Positions 1 to 7,853 are shown, numbered from the stretch's first letter. The stretch: 51,243 bases of DNA from an uncultured Bacteroidales bacterium (GCA_902792435.1 CADAZN010000024.1:1-51243); one strand, 5' to 3'. Translations and numbers: made by a program. The notes: generated from the sequence alone by a model not told the origin.

Positions 1-2766
1 CTGAAGCAGATGAACGAGGAGCTGGCTGAGACCAGAAAGCGATATCAGGAGCGTCTTGACGTGGAGAAGAGGCGCATCCAGGACCTTGTTTCTGTGGCGC
101 GTGATGACAAGGCATCGATGGAGCAGCGAAAGAAGGCCATCGACACCCTGAACAGAATCATCCCTAACTACTGCGCCAAACTTGACGCAGAGACAGGAAA
201 GTACCACGAGAACAAGAAGGCTCTTGACGACTATCTCGTGTCACTGGAGCGCAAGATACGTCTGGAGTCGAACCGTGCGGAATATGAGCGGCTGATCAAG
301 GAGGATGAGAGGCTGTCCCGTGAGATTGCGACAGCACAGGAGTATGACATAGCAAGGGTTCAGGGTGCAGTGGACACGCACAGCGGTAGTGGACGCTACG
401 AGATGAAGGAGGCTGTGGCGCACGCCTACGGCGCAAGCATGACCGCCAACGGCCAAATTACCGGAGTGCCTGACTCAAAGCAAGTCAAACAGCTGAAGGG
501 GCAGCGTGCAGCCGTGAGGGCACAGATTGACCGTCTGGTGAGATACGCCGGTAAGGAGAACCTTATCAGCACTGAGTCAACTTCCGTGACTGAGCCGGTG
601 ATTGTTGATCCGTCATACACTCCTGGAGGTGGAGGAAACGGTGGAAATGGTGGAAACGGAAGAAACCACAGCAGCCGCAGCCATAGCAGCCGAAGTCACA
701 GCGGCAGCAGCGGGTCTCAGAAAAAAGAGGACAAGTTCGCTGCCGAGAAGTCATGGCGTGAGCGTGAGGAGGCGCTGGCACGGATTGACTATGCCATCGG
801 CGAGGACAACTACGAGGAGCACACACAGCGTATGCTGAAAATCGAGGAGGAGTTCTACCGCAAGCAGCTCGCTCACACCGACCTTGAGGGCAACGAGCGT
901 GTAGTGATTGAGGCGCATCTGTATGAGACTCTGAAGAAGCAGATGGACGAGGCGAACAAGCAGTCCATCGAGGAGGAGAAGCGTGCCTACGCCATCCGCA
1001 AGGCAGAGCTTCAGCACTCGTACCTCGACAACAAGATCTCCACCGAGACATACAACGAGGAGATGACACGGATTGAGCTGGAGCATCTGAAGAACATACA
1101 GGACATCTACCGTGACCAGGCACTGGCTCCAATCACTGAGTGGCAGGAGACAAAGGACAAAGCTGAGCAGATGATGCTCGAGAACTACAACGGCAATGTG
1201 GACCTGTTCAACAGACCGATTATTGACGCATACGCGCTGACACAGGCTGGATGGTCGGGCAATCCCGAGAAGGAGGGCGAGGCTGTGGCCACTGTCTATT
1301 CCTCGCAGTACGGCATCAAGGACAGTGAGGGGAATGTGAGGGAGATACTGGTGACTCCAATCCTTCCTGACGGCTCGGTGCTGACAGAGAAAGAGCTGAA
1401 GGACTATGTGTATAACACTCTGCAAGGCGCGGAGGACATCCTCGCCGCCGATGACAAAGGTCTTGTGATATCTGTTGATGTGTCTGCCGACGGCAAGGCC
1501 GGAGAAGAGCTTCACCTACTGCAGGAGGCATACTACATGGCGAAGCCCGAGGTGGACAGTAAGGCGTGGAACGACTTCCTCAATGCCGAGGCTGCGTACC
1601 AGGACAGGCTGATACAGGAACAGCTGAAGAAACAGCACGAAGCGGAGGAGGAATTGCAGAAGCACCAGGCTGAGTTGAAGAAGATCAAGGACGAGTATTT
1701 CGGCAACAACGCCGTGGAGGACAAGCAGGAGTTCGACAAGGCGATGGCGCTGCTGGATGAGCAGTACAAGGCGGAACTGGAGATGGTCGGTGACAACGCC
1801 AAGGAGAAACTACGCATCGAGGAAGCATACGAGAAAGCAAAGCTAGCCCTGAAGAAGAAATACCACCAGCTCAACGAGGAGGACAATCTCAACTTCATGC
1901 AGAAGTTCAACAAGGACGCTCAGGAGTGGCTGGAGTCAGACGTGGGCAAGGCAGTCACCAAATCCATCGACGCTGTTTCATCGGGAATGTCCTCGCTGTT
2001 CTCGCAGCTGCGCTCGCTGATGCAGGCCGAGATGGAGATGGAGGTGGCCGCTGTAGAGAAGAAGTATGACCGTGAGATTGAGGCGGCACAGGGCAATGCA
2101 TACATGACAAAGCAGCTGGAGAAGAAGAAGCAGCAGGAGGTGAAGAAGATCAAGGACGAGGCGAACCGAAAGATGTACGCCATGGAGGTGATGCAGGCCC
2201 TGGCACAGACTGCCACGGCTGCCATCAACGCCTACTCATCGGCTGCAGCCATTCCTTTAGTGGGTTATATCATCGCTCCTGTAGCGGCAGCGATGGCACT
2301 GGCGGCTGGTATGGTGCAAGTGGCGGCAATCAAGAAGCAACAGCAGCAGTCGGCTTCGGAAGGATATGCAAAGGGTGGCTTCACAAAGCCTGGTGCCGTG
2401 GACGAGGTGGCTGGAGTGGTGCATGCCGGGGAATGGGTGGCTTCTCAGAAACTGCTTGCCTCGCCTGTGGCGCGTCCGCTGATAGAAGCGCTGGACTATG
2501 CGCAGCGTACCAATACCATTGGCTCGCTTCGTGGTTCGGATGTTTCTCGCTCGATAACGGCACCGACGGTGCTTGCCCAGACGCAACCGCAGGTGATAAT
2601 ACAGGAGAATGCGGAACTGCGTGAGACCATAAAGCAACTGAAGGAACGTCTTGACGAGCCGTTTGTCACAGTGAACACTGTCACTGGTGACTATGGCATA
2701 AAGCAAGCGCAGGACAATTATCAACGGTTAATGAATAATAAATCCCCAAAGAATAAGAGAAAATAA
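1..2766 (+). CDS. Phage tail tape-measure-like protein (5' end possibly outside window)
   Basis: This is a long, charged, coiled-coil protein of at least 918 residues. The frame is open from base 1, and the first ATG is at base 10, so the true start may lie upstream. Counting from that ATG, residues 1-110 and about 240-350 are predicted heptad-rich helices. Residues about 205-237 are a Gly/Asn then Ser/Arg/His low-complexity linker. Residues about 520-720 are Lys/Glu-rich coiled coil, and about 727-777 form an Ala-rich hydrophobic stretch. The segment with AKGGFTKPGAVDEVAGVVHA near 785-805 is typical of the C-terminal part of Bacteroides prophage tape measures. In that family the protein sets tail length and takes part in DNA entry. 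Assignment rests on composition, the C-terminal motif and the neighbouring phage genes. Confidence 0.75.
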   Translation: MKQMNEELAETRKRYQERLDVEKRRIQDLVSVARDDKASMEQRKKAIDTLNRIIPNYCAKLDAETGKYHENKKALDDYLVSLERKIRLESNRAEYERLIKEDERLSREIATAQEYDIARVQGAVDTHSGSGRYEMKEAVAHAYGASMTANGQITGVPDSKQVKQLKGQRAAVRAQIDRLVRYAGKENLISTESTSVTEPVIVDPSYTPGGGGNGGNGGNGRNHSSRSHSSRSHSGSSGSQKKEDKFAAEKSWREREEALARIDYAIGEDNYEEHTQRMLKIEEEFYRKQLAHTDLEGNERVVIEAHLYETLKKQMDEANKQSIEEEKRAYAIRKAELQHSYLDNKISTETYNEEMTRIELEHLKNIQDIYRDQALAPITEWQETKDKAEQMMLENYNGNVDLFNRPIIDAYALTQAGWSGNPEKEGEAVATVYSSQYGIKDSEGNVREILVTPILPDGSVLTEKELKDYVYNTLQGAEDILAADDKGLVISVDVSADGKAGEELHLLQEAYYMAKPEVDSKAWNDFLNAEAAYQDRLIQEQLKKQHEAEEELQKHQAELKKIKDEYFGNNAVEDKQEFDKAMALLDEQYKAELEMVGDNAKEKLRIEEAYEKAKLALKKKYHQLNEEDNLNFMQKFNKDAQEWLESDVGKAVTKSIDAVSSGMSSLFSQLRSLMQAEMEMEVAAVEKKYDREIEAAQGNAYMTKQLEKKKQQEVKKIKDEANRKMYAMEVMQALAQTATAAINAYSSAAAIPLVGYIIAPVAAAMALAAGMVQVAAIKKQQQQSASEGYAKGGFTKPGAVDEVAGVVHAGEWVASQKLLASPVARPLIEALDYAQRTNTIGSLRGSDVSRSITAPTVLAQTQPQVIIQENAELRETIKQLKERLDEPFVTVNTVTGDYGIKQAQDNYQRLMNNKSPKNKRK

Positions 2767-2777
2767 TTATTTTTATG

Positions 2778-2785
2778 TAATTTTG
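2778..2785 (+). promoter_or_regulatory. -7 box TAATTTTG for the cargo-like phage gene
   Basis: TAATTTTG matches the Bacteroidetes -7 consensus TAnnTTTG. It lies just after the stop of the tape-measure gene and about 19 bases before the ATG at 2804. No good -33 TTTG is visible at the expected spacing, so strength is uncertain. Confidence 0.4.
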
Positions 2786-2803
2786 CGCACAAATATGTTT
2801 GTT

Positions 2804-3238
2804 ATGAATAATTACAAAGCCTATTCCATATTTCGGTATATGGGTTTTTCAACACATAAAAAAGATTTTCTTTTTGAGGAACACTTCATTGGCTTTTGCC
2901 AAAAGAAAAAGTTTGATATGTTTAAAGGCGCATATCATGTGCACTTTGATTGGGACAGAGTCGAAGCAACTATTAATCATGCTTTATATTCAATAACCAC
3001 AATCGAAGAATTAAAAGGTTATATGCTTTATGTATATGCTAATAAAGAATGTAAGGAAATAATCAAACTTCACGAAAAATCACCTTTTCTTGAACTAATA
3101 AAATATTGTGATTCTCTTCTTGAACTTGATGAAGAACATATATTTCTCAAATCTGACAAATCTCTAGTCATAAGATATAGAGAATTTCTATTGTTTTATA
3201 GTAAAGCATTACATGATTTAGAGTTCAGGGATATTTGA
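2804..3238 (+). CDS. Hypothetical phage cargo (moron-like) protein, 144 aa
   Basis: I do not recognise a family. The product is soluble, rich in aromatic, Lys and Glu residues, and has no signal peptide or membrane segment. Codon use and base composition are strikingly AT-rich compared with the tail genes on both sides. The gene has its own -7 box upstream and a strong hairpin terminator downstream at 3265-3308, so it can be expressed independently of the late operon. That is the classic layout of a phage moron, a gene expressed from the resident prophage. I chose the ATG at 2804 because it leaves a short leader after the promoter box. An in-frame ATG at 2795 and a TTG at 2783 are alternatives, but both sit on or next to the promoter. 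Function unknown. Confidence 0.6.
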   Translation: MNNYKAYSIFRYMGFSTHKKDFLFEEHFIGFCQKKKFDMFKGAYHVHFDWDRVEATINHALYSITTIEELKGYMLYVYANKECKEIIKLHEKSPFLELIKYCDSLLELDEEHIFLKSDKSLVIRYREFLLFYSKALHDLEFRDI

Positions 3239-3264
3239 TTAAGACTCACGTCTTTTGAAAGCAT

Positions 3265-3308
3265 AAGTGATTGGTTTACATTTGCATTGTAAATCAATCG
3301 CTTTTTTT
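3265..3308 (+). terminator. Rho-independent terminator before the second tail gene
   Basis: Arms at 3265-3280 and 3288-3303 pair over 16 bases (two G-T wobbles) with a 7-base loop, followed by a T run up to the next ATG at 3309. It would end transcription of the cargo gene and partly insulate it from the following tail gene. Confidence 0.8.
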
Positions 3309-5198
3309 ATGATACTTACTATTAACGGACAACAGGTTGCGCTGAAGAAAGGAGCATCGATAGAATACGTCTCGGAGAACCGCATATTCACAGATGCTGA
3401 TGATTACAGCATGGAGATAGAACTGCCTCTGGCGGGATGCTCACAGAACCTGGCAGTCTTCGGTATGCTTACACGCAAGGACGTGGATGCTGAAACTATC
3501 TATTATGATGCTGTTCTACAGGACACGAACTTCTATAAGCGAGGAGCTGTGGTGATAACTGAAATCACCAACGAGTATGTGAAGGTGCAGTTTCTTGAGA
3601 AAAGATCTTATCAGAACTTCTTTCCTCGCTTCGACGAGAAGTACATCAATGAGCTTGACCTCGGGAATTGGCCGGACTACACGGCGCTTCCATGGGTGAA
3701 CAACTCTACTGGCGTAATGCAGAACTGCGTGAAGTGGAACAGCTCGCAGAACCGGTATGAATGGAAAACAGAAGGAGATAATGACGATGACTTGGACTAT
3801 TCAAAAGGCTTCTCATTCCAGCCGAACCTGCTGTGGCTGACAAAAAAGATATGTGACGCTCTGGGCTATACATACGACTTCTCGATGTGGGAGAACAGCA
3901 TATACAAGTACCTTATTGTCATGAACACCACTCCTTATGTGTGGTCATCAGGTAAATGGGCGACAGCACTTCCTCATTGGACAATCAACGAGTTCTTTAT
4001 GGAGCTGGAGAATCTGCTTCTCTATGAGTTTGACATTGACCACAAGAAGGGGCATATAAGCTGCTCAAGGACACAGGAGAACGTAGAGTCGGCAGGAAAT
4101 GTTCTTATTGAACAAGTGGTAGATGAGTTCTCAGTGGAGGTGGACACGGAAGATCAGGACGATTACAAGGCTATGCTTAACCGTGGATATGCGAAAGGTG
4201 GCCACCGCTTGGACAATTTCTATTCTTGCGAGTGGTACATACATCGACTCACAAAGCCTGACGGCAGTGTGAAGTGCACGGAATACGAGACTTTGGCGCA
4301 ACTGCTTGCCCATAGACTGAAGCAGGACTGCATAAGCGACAACACCGAGCCTCGAGGCAGCAACTTATATCCAGGCGGCAAATGGGGCTTGCACCATGCG
4401 CAGGACGTGGACACATACTTCGTGGTGGAAGTGGTGGAAAGGATTGAGTACCGCACGCAAGGTGGCAATGTATTCGAGACTTGGGGCAATGTGTGCCGAC
4501 TGGTACCGGTGAACCGTTTCGGAAATCTCATCCTTGACGAGGAGAACCGTGACAGCATTGATGAATTGCGAATTGTGCCGGTGTGCATAGATGCCACAGA
4601 TAGGGATAAAGGACCAATAACATTCCTGGAGTGTGGAGACTTCGGCAATGATGCTGACACTGGTCCAGCACACCACTCTCATAACCCAAACAATCCTTTC
4701 CTCTCTGACTATGCTGATATAGACGAGGTGATTCAATTCGGGGCTTGCCGCACTGTAGGCAATGGTGAGAGGGAGGCGAAGGATGAGATATTCAGTAACC
4801 TGAATGTGGCTTTCTGGGATGGGGCAACTGCAATGTTCCCTCCAAATCTGCCGCATCCGTGGATTGACTCTTATGACACAGATTACTCTTATGTGACACA
4901 GAACACTGACTCACCACAAGGTACACTGACAATAACCTGGCGAGCAATCTACGCAAACCATCCCTTCTCGCTACGAATCAACAACCAAGCATACGGACAA
5001 GGAGTGGAGCGCACCTCGTTCACTAACATCGACCGAAAGAAGAAGTATCAATTCTCCTTCCTCTCTAAAGAAATACCCAATGTACGCTCCACATTCTTCA
5101 TCGATGGAAAGAAATACTTATGTGTCAAGCTTACTGCCCAGTTCAATGAAGAAGGCATGTCAAATCTTCTGAAGGGAGAGTTTTATAAGGTAATATAA
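3309..5198 (+). CDS. Putative prophage tail or baseplate structural protein
   Basis: A 629-residue protein following the tape-measure gene, in the position where tail-tip or baseplate proteins are found. The N-terminus (MILTINGQQVALKKGASIEY) looks beta-rich and resembles structural proteins seen after tape measures in Bacteroides prophages. The body is Trp/Tyr/Asp-rich, has no membrane segment and ends FNEEGMSNLLKGEFYKVI. I chose the ATG at 3309 because the upstream in-frame ATG at 3267 lies inside the terminator hairpin. Codon use and GC match the tape-measure gene rather than the AT-rich gene between them. No catalytic motif is evident. Exact role in the tail is inferred from position. Confidence 0.6.
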   Translation: MILTINGQQVALKKGASIEYVSENRIFTDADDYSMEIELPLAGCSQNLAVFGMLTRKDVDAETIYYDAVLQDTNFYKRGAVVITEITNEYVKVQFLEKRSYQNFFPRFDEKYINELDLGNWPDYTALPWVNNSTGVMQNCVKWNSSQNRYEWKTEGDNDDDLDYSKGFSFQPNLLWLTKKICDALGYTYDFSMWENSIYKYLIVMNTTPYVWSSGKWATALPHWTINEFFMELENLLLYEFDIDHKKGHISCSRTQENVESAGNVLIEQVVDEFSVEVDTEDQDDYKAMLNRGYAKGGHRLDNFYSCEWYIHRLTKPDGSVKCTEYETLAQLLAHRLKQDCISDNTEPRGSNLYPGGKWGLHHAQDVDTYFVVEVVERIEYRTQGGNVFETWGNVCRLVPVNRFGNLILDEENRDSIDELRIVPVCIDATDRDKGPITFLECGDFGNDADTGPAHHSHNPNNPFLSDYADIDEVIQFGACRTVGNGEREAKDEIFSNLNVAFWDGATAMFPPNLPHPWIDSYDTDYSYVTQNTDSPQGTLTITWRAIYANHPFSLRINNQAYGQGVERTSFTNIDRKKKYQFSFLSKEIPNVRSTFFIDGKKYLCVKLTAQFNEEGMSNLLKGEFYKVI

Positions 5199-5232
5199 GG
5201 AACCCACTTATTATTAATAATTCCATCACTTT

Positions 5233-5259
5233 GAGACTGCAAAAATGTGGTCTCTTTTT
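5233..5259 (+). terminator. Terminator of the prophage late operon
   Basis: A 9-bp stem (5233-5241 with 5246-5254, two G-T pairs) closes an AAAA loop and is followed by TTTTT. It sits about 35 bases after the last tail gene stop. Confidence 0.75.
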
Positions 5260-5282
5260 GTTATGTTTTGAACTTGTCGCTT

Positions 5283-5440
5283 CACATACAACATCATTAT
5301 ATGCATCACAAAGAACATCGCTAATACCATCACCAATTCCACCACCTTAAATTAAAATAGAAGCACAGACAACATCACATGATGCGTCACATACAACATC
5401 GCACATCACATCACAAACTCCATCACTGATTCCATCACCT
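5283..5440. repeat. CATCA/TGATG-rich degenerate tandem repeat between converging genes
   Basis: The pentamer CATCA occurs about nine times in this stretch and just before it, mostly at spacings near 12 bases. Two longer blocks (about 5283-5346 and 5359-5440) are degenerate copies of each other. Read on the minus strand both give a peptide pattern of Asp every fourth residue with the shared string IGDGISD, and an in-frame TAA lies between the blocks. The region is flanked by two terminators, one facing each way. It holds no convincing gene. Confidence 0.6.
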
Positions 5441-5451
5441 ATTGTTGGCAA

Positions 5452-5488
5452 AAAAGACTGCACTTTTTTGATTTAAGTACAGCCTTTT
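5452..5488 (-). terminator. Terminator of the integrase gene
   Basis: Arms 5452-5465 and 5475-5488 pair over 14 bases with two G-T wobbles. Read on the minus strand, the hairpin ends in TTTTTT. It lies 17 bases after the integrase stop and is probably bidirectional. Confidence 0.75.
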
Positions 5489-5504
5489 CTGCATAGTTGA
5501 AAGT

Positions 5505-6740
5505 TTACTTCTTTTCGTATAGAACCCAATCAAGCACTTTACGATTTGCGTCATCCACTTTTTGCTGGTCAAAGTCTATATATATGTCTGTTACAGTGTT
5601 TCCACCATGCCCCAAAGCATGGGCTATGGTGTCACGCGGTATGTCCAGACTGGATGCTATTGTCGCCCATGAGTGACGTGCCCAATATGATGAGATATTT
5701 GGAAATAAGGGCTTTCGCTCTTTCTTTCCTCCCAATCCACTACGTTTCAATGGCCCGATGTTCTTCAAGGCATTGTTCATGTGCTTGGTGAAGTCATGAT
5801 AGTCATTATATCCATCCAGGATGTTAAGCAACCAGTTCTTGCCTCTGTATTTCTCGATGATTTCCATAGCTTCCTTCTCAACTTTAATGGAATATAAGCG
5901 TTTAGTCTTTGCCCGATGGTAGTTGATTCTGCCATTGGAAATCTCTTTAAGGTGACAGAGATCAATGCTGTTGATTCCTATAAGCATGAACATCAGCTTG
6001 AACATGTCTAGATACTTCTGTGCATACTTTTCGCAAGGATAATTGATTAGCATCCTCAAATCCTCAACTTTCAAATTGCGTTTTGCAATTGCCACTGGAC
6101 GAATCTTAAAACGTCTGAAAGGATAAACGGTTGTAATATCCTCATCAATAGCTTCATTGAAAACAGCACGGATGTTGCGGAAATGAATGTTTCTGGCATT
6201 TTGCGAAGGTGATGTCTCAGACAAGAATTTCTCAAACGAAGTAAGCCAATCTTTGGTTATGTCTTCGAACTTTAGTGTGGAAAGATGCTCACCCTCAAAG
6301 ATCTCCATCCGTGAATAAGTGTGCATATAGATTTTGCGGGTACTTGGTTGTTTGCTGTCAGCGTATTTCAAAAACCTTGTTGAGAAAAGATTCTTGTTCT
6401 CAGTGATTTCTTTTTCCTTTTTCGCCTTTTCAGGATGTATAAGCTGGTCAATATGCTTCTTGATGTCAACAGCTGTCATTGAAGCGATTTTCCCTTCACT
6501 AACTAGTGAGAGGATTCCATAATCAACCTTTTGCTTAACACCTGAGATGTATACATTAAGCTTCATCTGCTCTGGGTGATTAATCACCTTCAACTTTTTG
6601 CAATCCCACTGATGGGTAAAAATCTTTGAGTTGAGTGACACATAGACAGTCTTATGCCTATGGGCGATTGCAATTTTCAAAACACTGGGTTTGCCTGGTT
6701 TTGTTCTCCGGTCATCTAAAAAAATCCTGGTACTTGCCAT
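5505..6740 (-). CDS. Phage-type tyrosine recombinase (integrase)
   Basis: A 411-residue site-specific recombinase expected to insert and excise the prophage at the neighbouring tRNA-Val. It has an N-terminal arm-binding region (about 1-100), a SAM-like core-binding domain (about 110-215) and a C-terminal catalytic domain. Visible catalytic residues are Lys in the RAKTKRLYSIK segment (about 272-282), the His-x-x-Arg-like box YWARHSW (Arg near 353), His in LGHGG (near 376) and the Tyr nucleophile in TDIYIDFD (near 386). The usual first catalytic Arg (normally in an LRG-type motif) is replaced: the segment reads FMLIGINSIDL. As I recall, this replacement is common in one large Bacteroidetes integrase group. 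The gene is convergent with the tail operon, and its start is 224 bases from the tRNA 3' end. Confidence 0.93.
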   Translation of the reverse strand: MASTRIFLDDRRTKPGKPSVLKIAIAHRHKTVYVSLNSKIFTHQWDCKKLKVINHPEQMKLNVYISGVKQKVDYGILSLVSEGKIASMTAVDIKKHIDQLIHPEKAKKEKEITENKNLFSTRFLKYADSKQPSTRKIYMHTYSRMEIFEGEHLSTLKFEDITKDWLTSFEKFLSETSPSQNARNIHFRNIRAVFNEAIDEDITTVYPFRRFKIRPVAIAKRNLKVEDLRMLINYPCEKYAQKYLDMFKLMFMLIGINSIDLCHLKEISNGRINYHRAKTKRLYSIKVEKEAMEIIEKYRGKNWLLNILDGYNDYHDFTKHMNNALKNIGPLKRSGLGGKKERKPLFPNISSYWARHSWATIASSLDIPRDTIAHALGHGGNTVTDIYIDFDQQKVDDANRKVLDWVLYEKK

Positions 6741-6799
6741 AATAAAAATAGAGGCACTTGCGACTTTATCGCTGTTTTCATTTCAGATTGCATAGAAAA

Positions 6800-6822
6800 A
6801 TGAGCAATCAAATGAGCAATCA
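6800..6822. repeat. Tandem 11-bp direct repeats upstream of the integrase
   Basis: ATGAGCAATCA occurs at 6800-6810 and again at 6812-6822, a 12-base period. A partial inverted relative, GATTGCAT, lies at 6787-6794. Repeats of this size between an integrase gene and a tRNA end are plausible arm-type integrase or excisionase binding sites, or an operator for the integrase promoter. The function is inferred from position only. Confidence 0.45.
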
Positions 6823-6909
6823 TTTCACAAAAAAAGAATGAAAACATAGGAAAAAGAGTGCATAGTTGCCATTTTTTTTTAACGGCTCGCAAGGGTCATT
6901 TATAAGAGA

Positions 6910-6954
6910 AAATCGCTGATAGTCTTGAATTAATCAAATTACTATCAGCGATTT
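6910..6954 (-). terminator. Inverted repeat 3' of tRNA-Val (terminator or attachment-site arm)
   Basis: A perfect 14-bp inverted repeat (6910-6923 with 6941-6954) flanks a 17-base loop that is itself nearly palindromic. It starts 10 bases beyond the tRNA 3' end. On the minus strand it could end the tRNA transcript, but the following T run is short. Because it lies at the expected prophage boundary it may instead belong to the attachment region. Confidence 0.5.
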
Positions 6955-6963
6955 AATCTTGGG

Positions 6964-7038
6964 TGGGTGCTGACGGATTCGAACCGCCGACCCTCTGCTT
7001 GTAAGGCAGATGCTCTGAACCAGCTGAGCTAAGCACCC
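6964..7038 (-). tRNA. tRNA-Val (anticodon TAC)
   Basis: The minus strand folds as a full cloverleaf. The acceptor stem GGGTGCT/AGCACCC closes it, and the D stem is GCTC/GAGC. The anticodon stem TCTGC/GCAGA holds the loop CTTACAA, giving anticodon TAC (codon GTA). The T loop contains GTTCGAATC. The discriminator is A. The genome continues with CCC rather than CCA, so CCA would be added after transcription. The 3' end faces the integrase, making this gene the probable prophage attachment site. Its own promoter is at 7060-7090, so the promoter and 5' part lie outside the prophage. Confidence 0.95.
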
Positions 7039-7059
7039 GTGCTTTTTCGAAAAGCGATG

Positions 7060-7090
7060 CAAAATTACAACCGATTTTTGAACTGTGCAA
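7060..7090 (-). promoter_or_regulatory. Promoter of tRNA-Val
   Basis: On the minus strand TTG (7088-7090), a 20-base spacer and TAATTTTG (7060-7067) fit the Bacteroidetes promoter consensus closely. A small hairpin (7041-7055, GCTTTT pairing around TCGA) lies in the leader before the mature tRNA. Confidence 0.75.
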
Positions 7091-7107
7091 GTTTTTTGCG
7101 ATTTTTT

Positions 7108-7776
7108 TTACAGAGGTATGCCATTTTCAATTATCGGTATAATATCCATAGGCTTGTTGATGATCACGTTGGCGTGATATTCCTTCAGTTCTTTGACTGG
7201 TCGGAAGCCCCATGACACACCCACCGAGTCGATGCAAGCTCGCCTAGCAGTCTCCATGTCGATGCCTGAGTCGCCAACGAAAATCGTCTCCTGCTTTGTG
7301 ATGTGGGCCTTTGCCAGAATCATGAAGATGATAGATGGGTCGGGTTTTACAGGAATGTCCTCTTCTTGCCCTTGAATTGCGATCCAGTTGATGTCGGGGA
7401 AGAAATGGTTAATGATTTTGAGCGTTGCTTGCTGGTATTTGTTGCTTGCAACGGCTAGTTGAATTCCGTTATCTTGCAAGTGATGAAGCAGCTCTGGAAT
7501 GCCTTCGTAGGGTGCAGTGCGGTCGGTGTTGTGCTCGTTGTAGTATTGCTTGAAGTCTTTGAGCATAGTGCTTACCACGGTCTTGTCCTTTCTTGCGTCT
7601 TCGGGCAGAGAGCGTTCAATGAGTCGCTTCACGCCGTTGCCCACAAAGAATGGGTAGGAAGCCACGCTGTGGGTGTGGAATCCGTTTCGGTCGAGAGCAT
7701 AGTTTACAGCCTCTCCCAGGTCCTTGATAGTGTTGAGCAAGGTGCCGTCAAGGTCGAATATCGCTAGCTGTTTCAT
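7108..7776 (-). CDS. gph: Phosphoglycolate phosphatase-like HAD hydrolase
   Basis: A 222-residue cytoplasmic haloacid-dehalogenase phosphatase of normal length for the Gph/PGP family. Motif I is FDLDGTL with the nucleophile Asp8 and Asp10. Motif II is the SNK triplet near residue 110. Motif III is the Lys of VKPDPS near 142. Motif IV is GDSGIDMETA near 166-175. An alpha-helical cap lies between motifs I and II. The family removes phosphate from 2-phosphoglycolate or similar small sugar phosphates; substrate cannot be read from sequence. The gene lies 77 bases after tamL on the same strand, with a heptamer repeat directly before its ATG, and is probably cotranscribed with it. Confidence 0.85.
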   Translation of the reverse strand: MKQLAIFDLDGTLLNTIKDLGEAVNYALDRNGFHTHSVASYPFFVGNGVKRLIERSLPEDARKDKTVVSTMLKDFKQYYNEHNTDRTAPYEGIPELLHHLQDNGIQLAVASNKYQQATLKIINHFFPDINWIAIQGQEEDIPVKPDPSIIFMILAKAHITKQETIFVGDSGIDMETARRACIDSVGVSWGFRPVKELKEYHANVIINKPMDIIPIIENGIPL

Positions 7777-7781
7777 AAGAG

Positions 7782-7807
7782 TAGTCAGTTATCAGTTGTC
7801 AGTTATT
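7782..7807 (-). repeat. Heptamer tract (AACTGAT type) before gph
   Basis: On the minus strand the bases before the gph ATG read as degenerate AACTGAT units (AACTGAC, AACTGAT, AACTGAC). This is one of nine or more such tracts in the window, all in the same orientation relative to the downstream gene. Confidence 0.7.
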
Positions 7808-7853
7808 CTGGATTTTCTAGCATTTCGTTGAGAGCTTTCCACTCTTCATTAGG

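Larger units (their letters stand above)
1..6963. mobile_element. Right end of an integrated prophage (left end outside the window)
   Basis: Late tail genes on the plus strand are followed by a convergent tyrosine integrase whose 5' end faces the 3' end of a tRNA-Val gene at 6964-7038. This is the usual arrangement of a temperate phage inserted at a tRNA 3' end. Beyond the tRNA all genes are ordinary chromosomal genes. The left boundary, capsid and lysis genes are not in view. The exact right boundary is inferred and could lie a few tens of bases into the tRNA, since the attachment core is often the tRNA 3' segment. An integrative element carrying phage tail genes is a less likely alternative. 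Confidence 0.75.

Noticed and set aside
3267-3308. ATG at 3267 as the start of the second tail gene
   Set aside because: It lies inside the terminator stem, and the extra 14 residues are encoded by the hairpin and T run.
5283-5440. CATCA-rich region as a possible CRISPR array
   Set aside because: Units are too short and irregular, there are no unique spacers of constant length and no cas genes nearby.
5347-5463. Minus-strand mini-gene of 38 codons (GTG start) in the CATCA repeat
   Set aside because: The only start is a GTG inside the integrase terminator hairpin, the peptide is purely repeat-derived, and the second repeat block follows a stop without any start.
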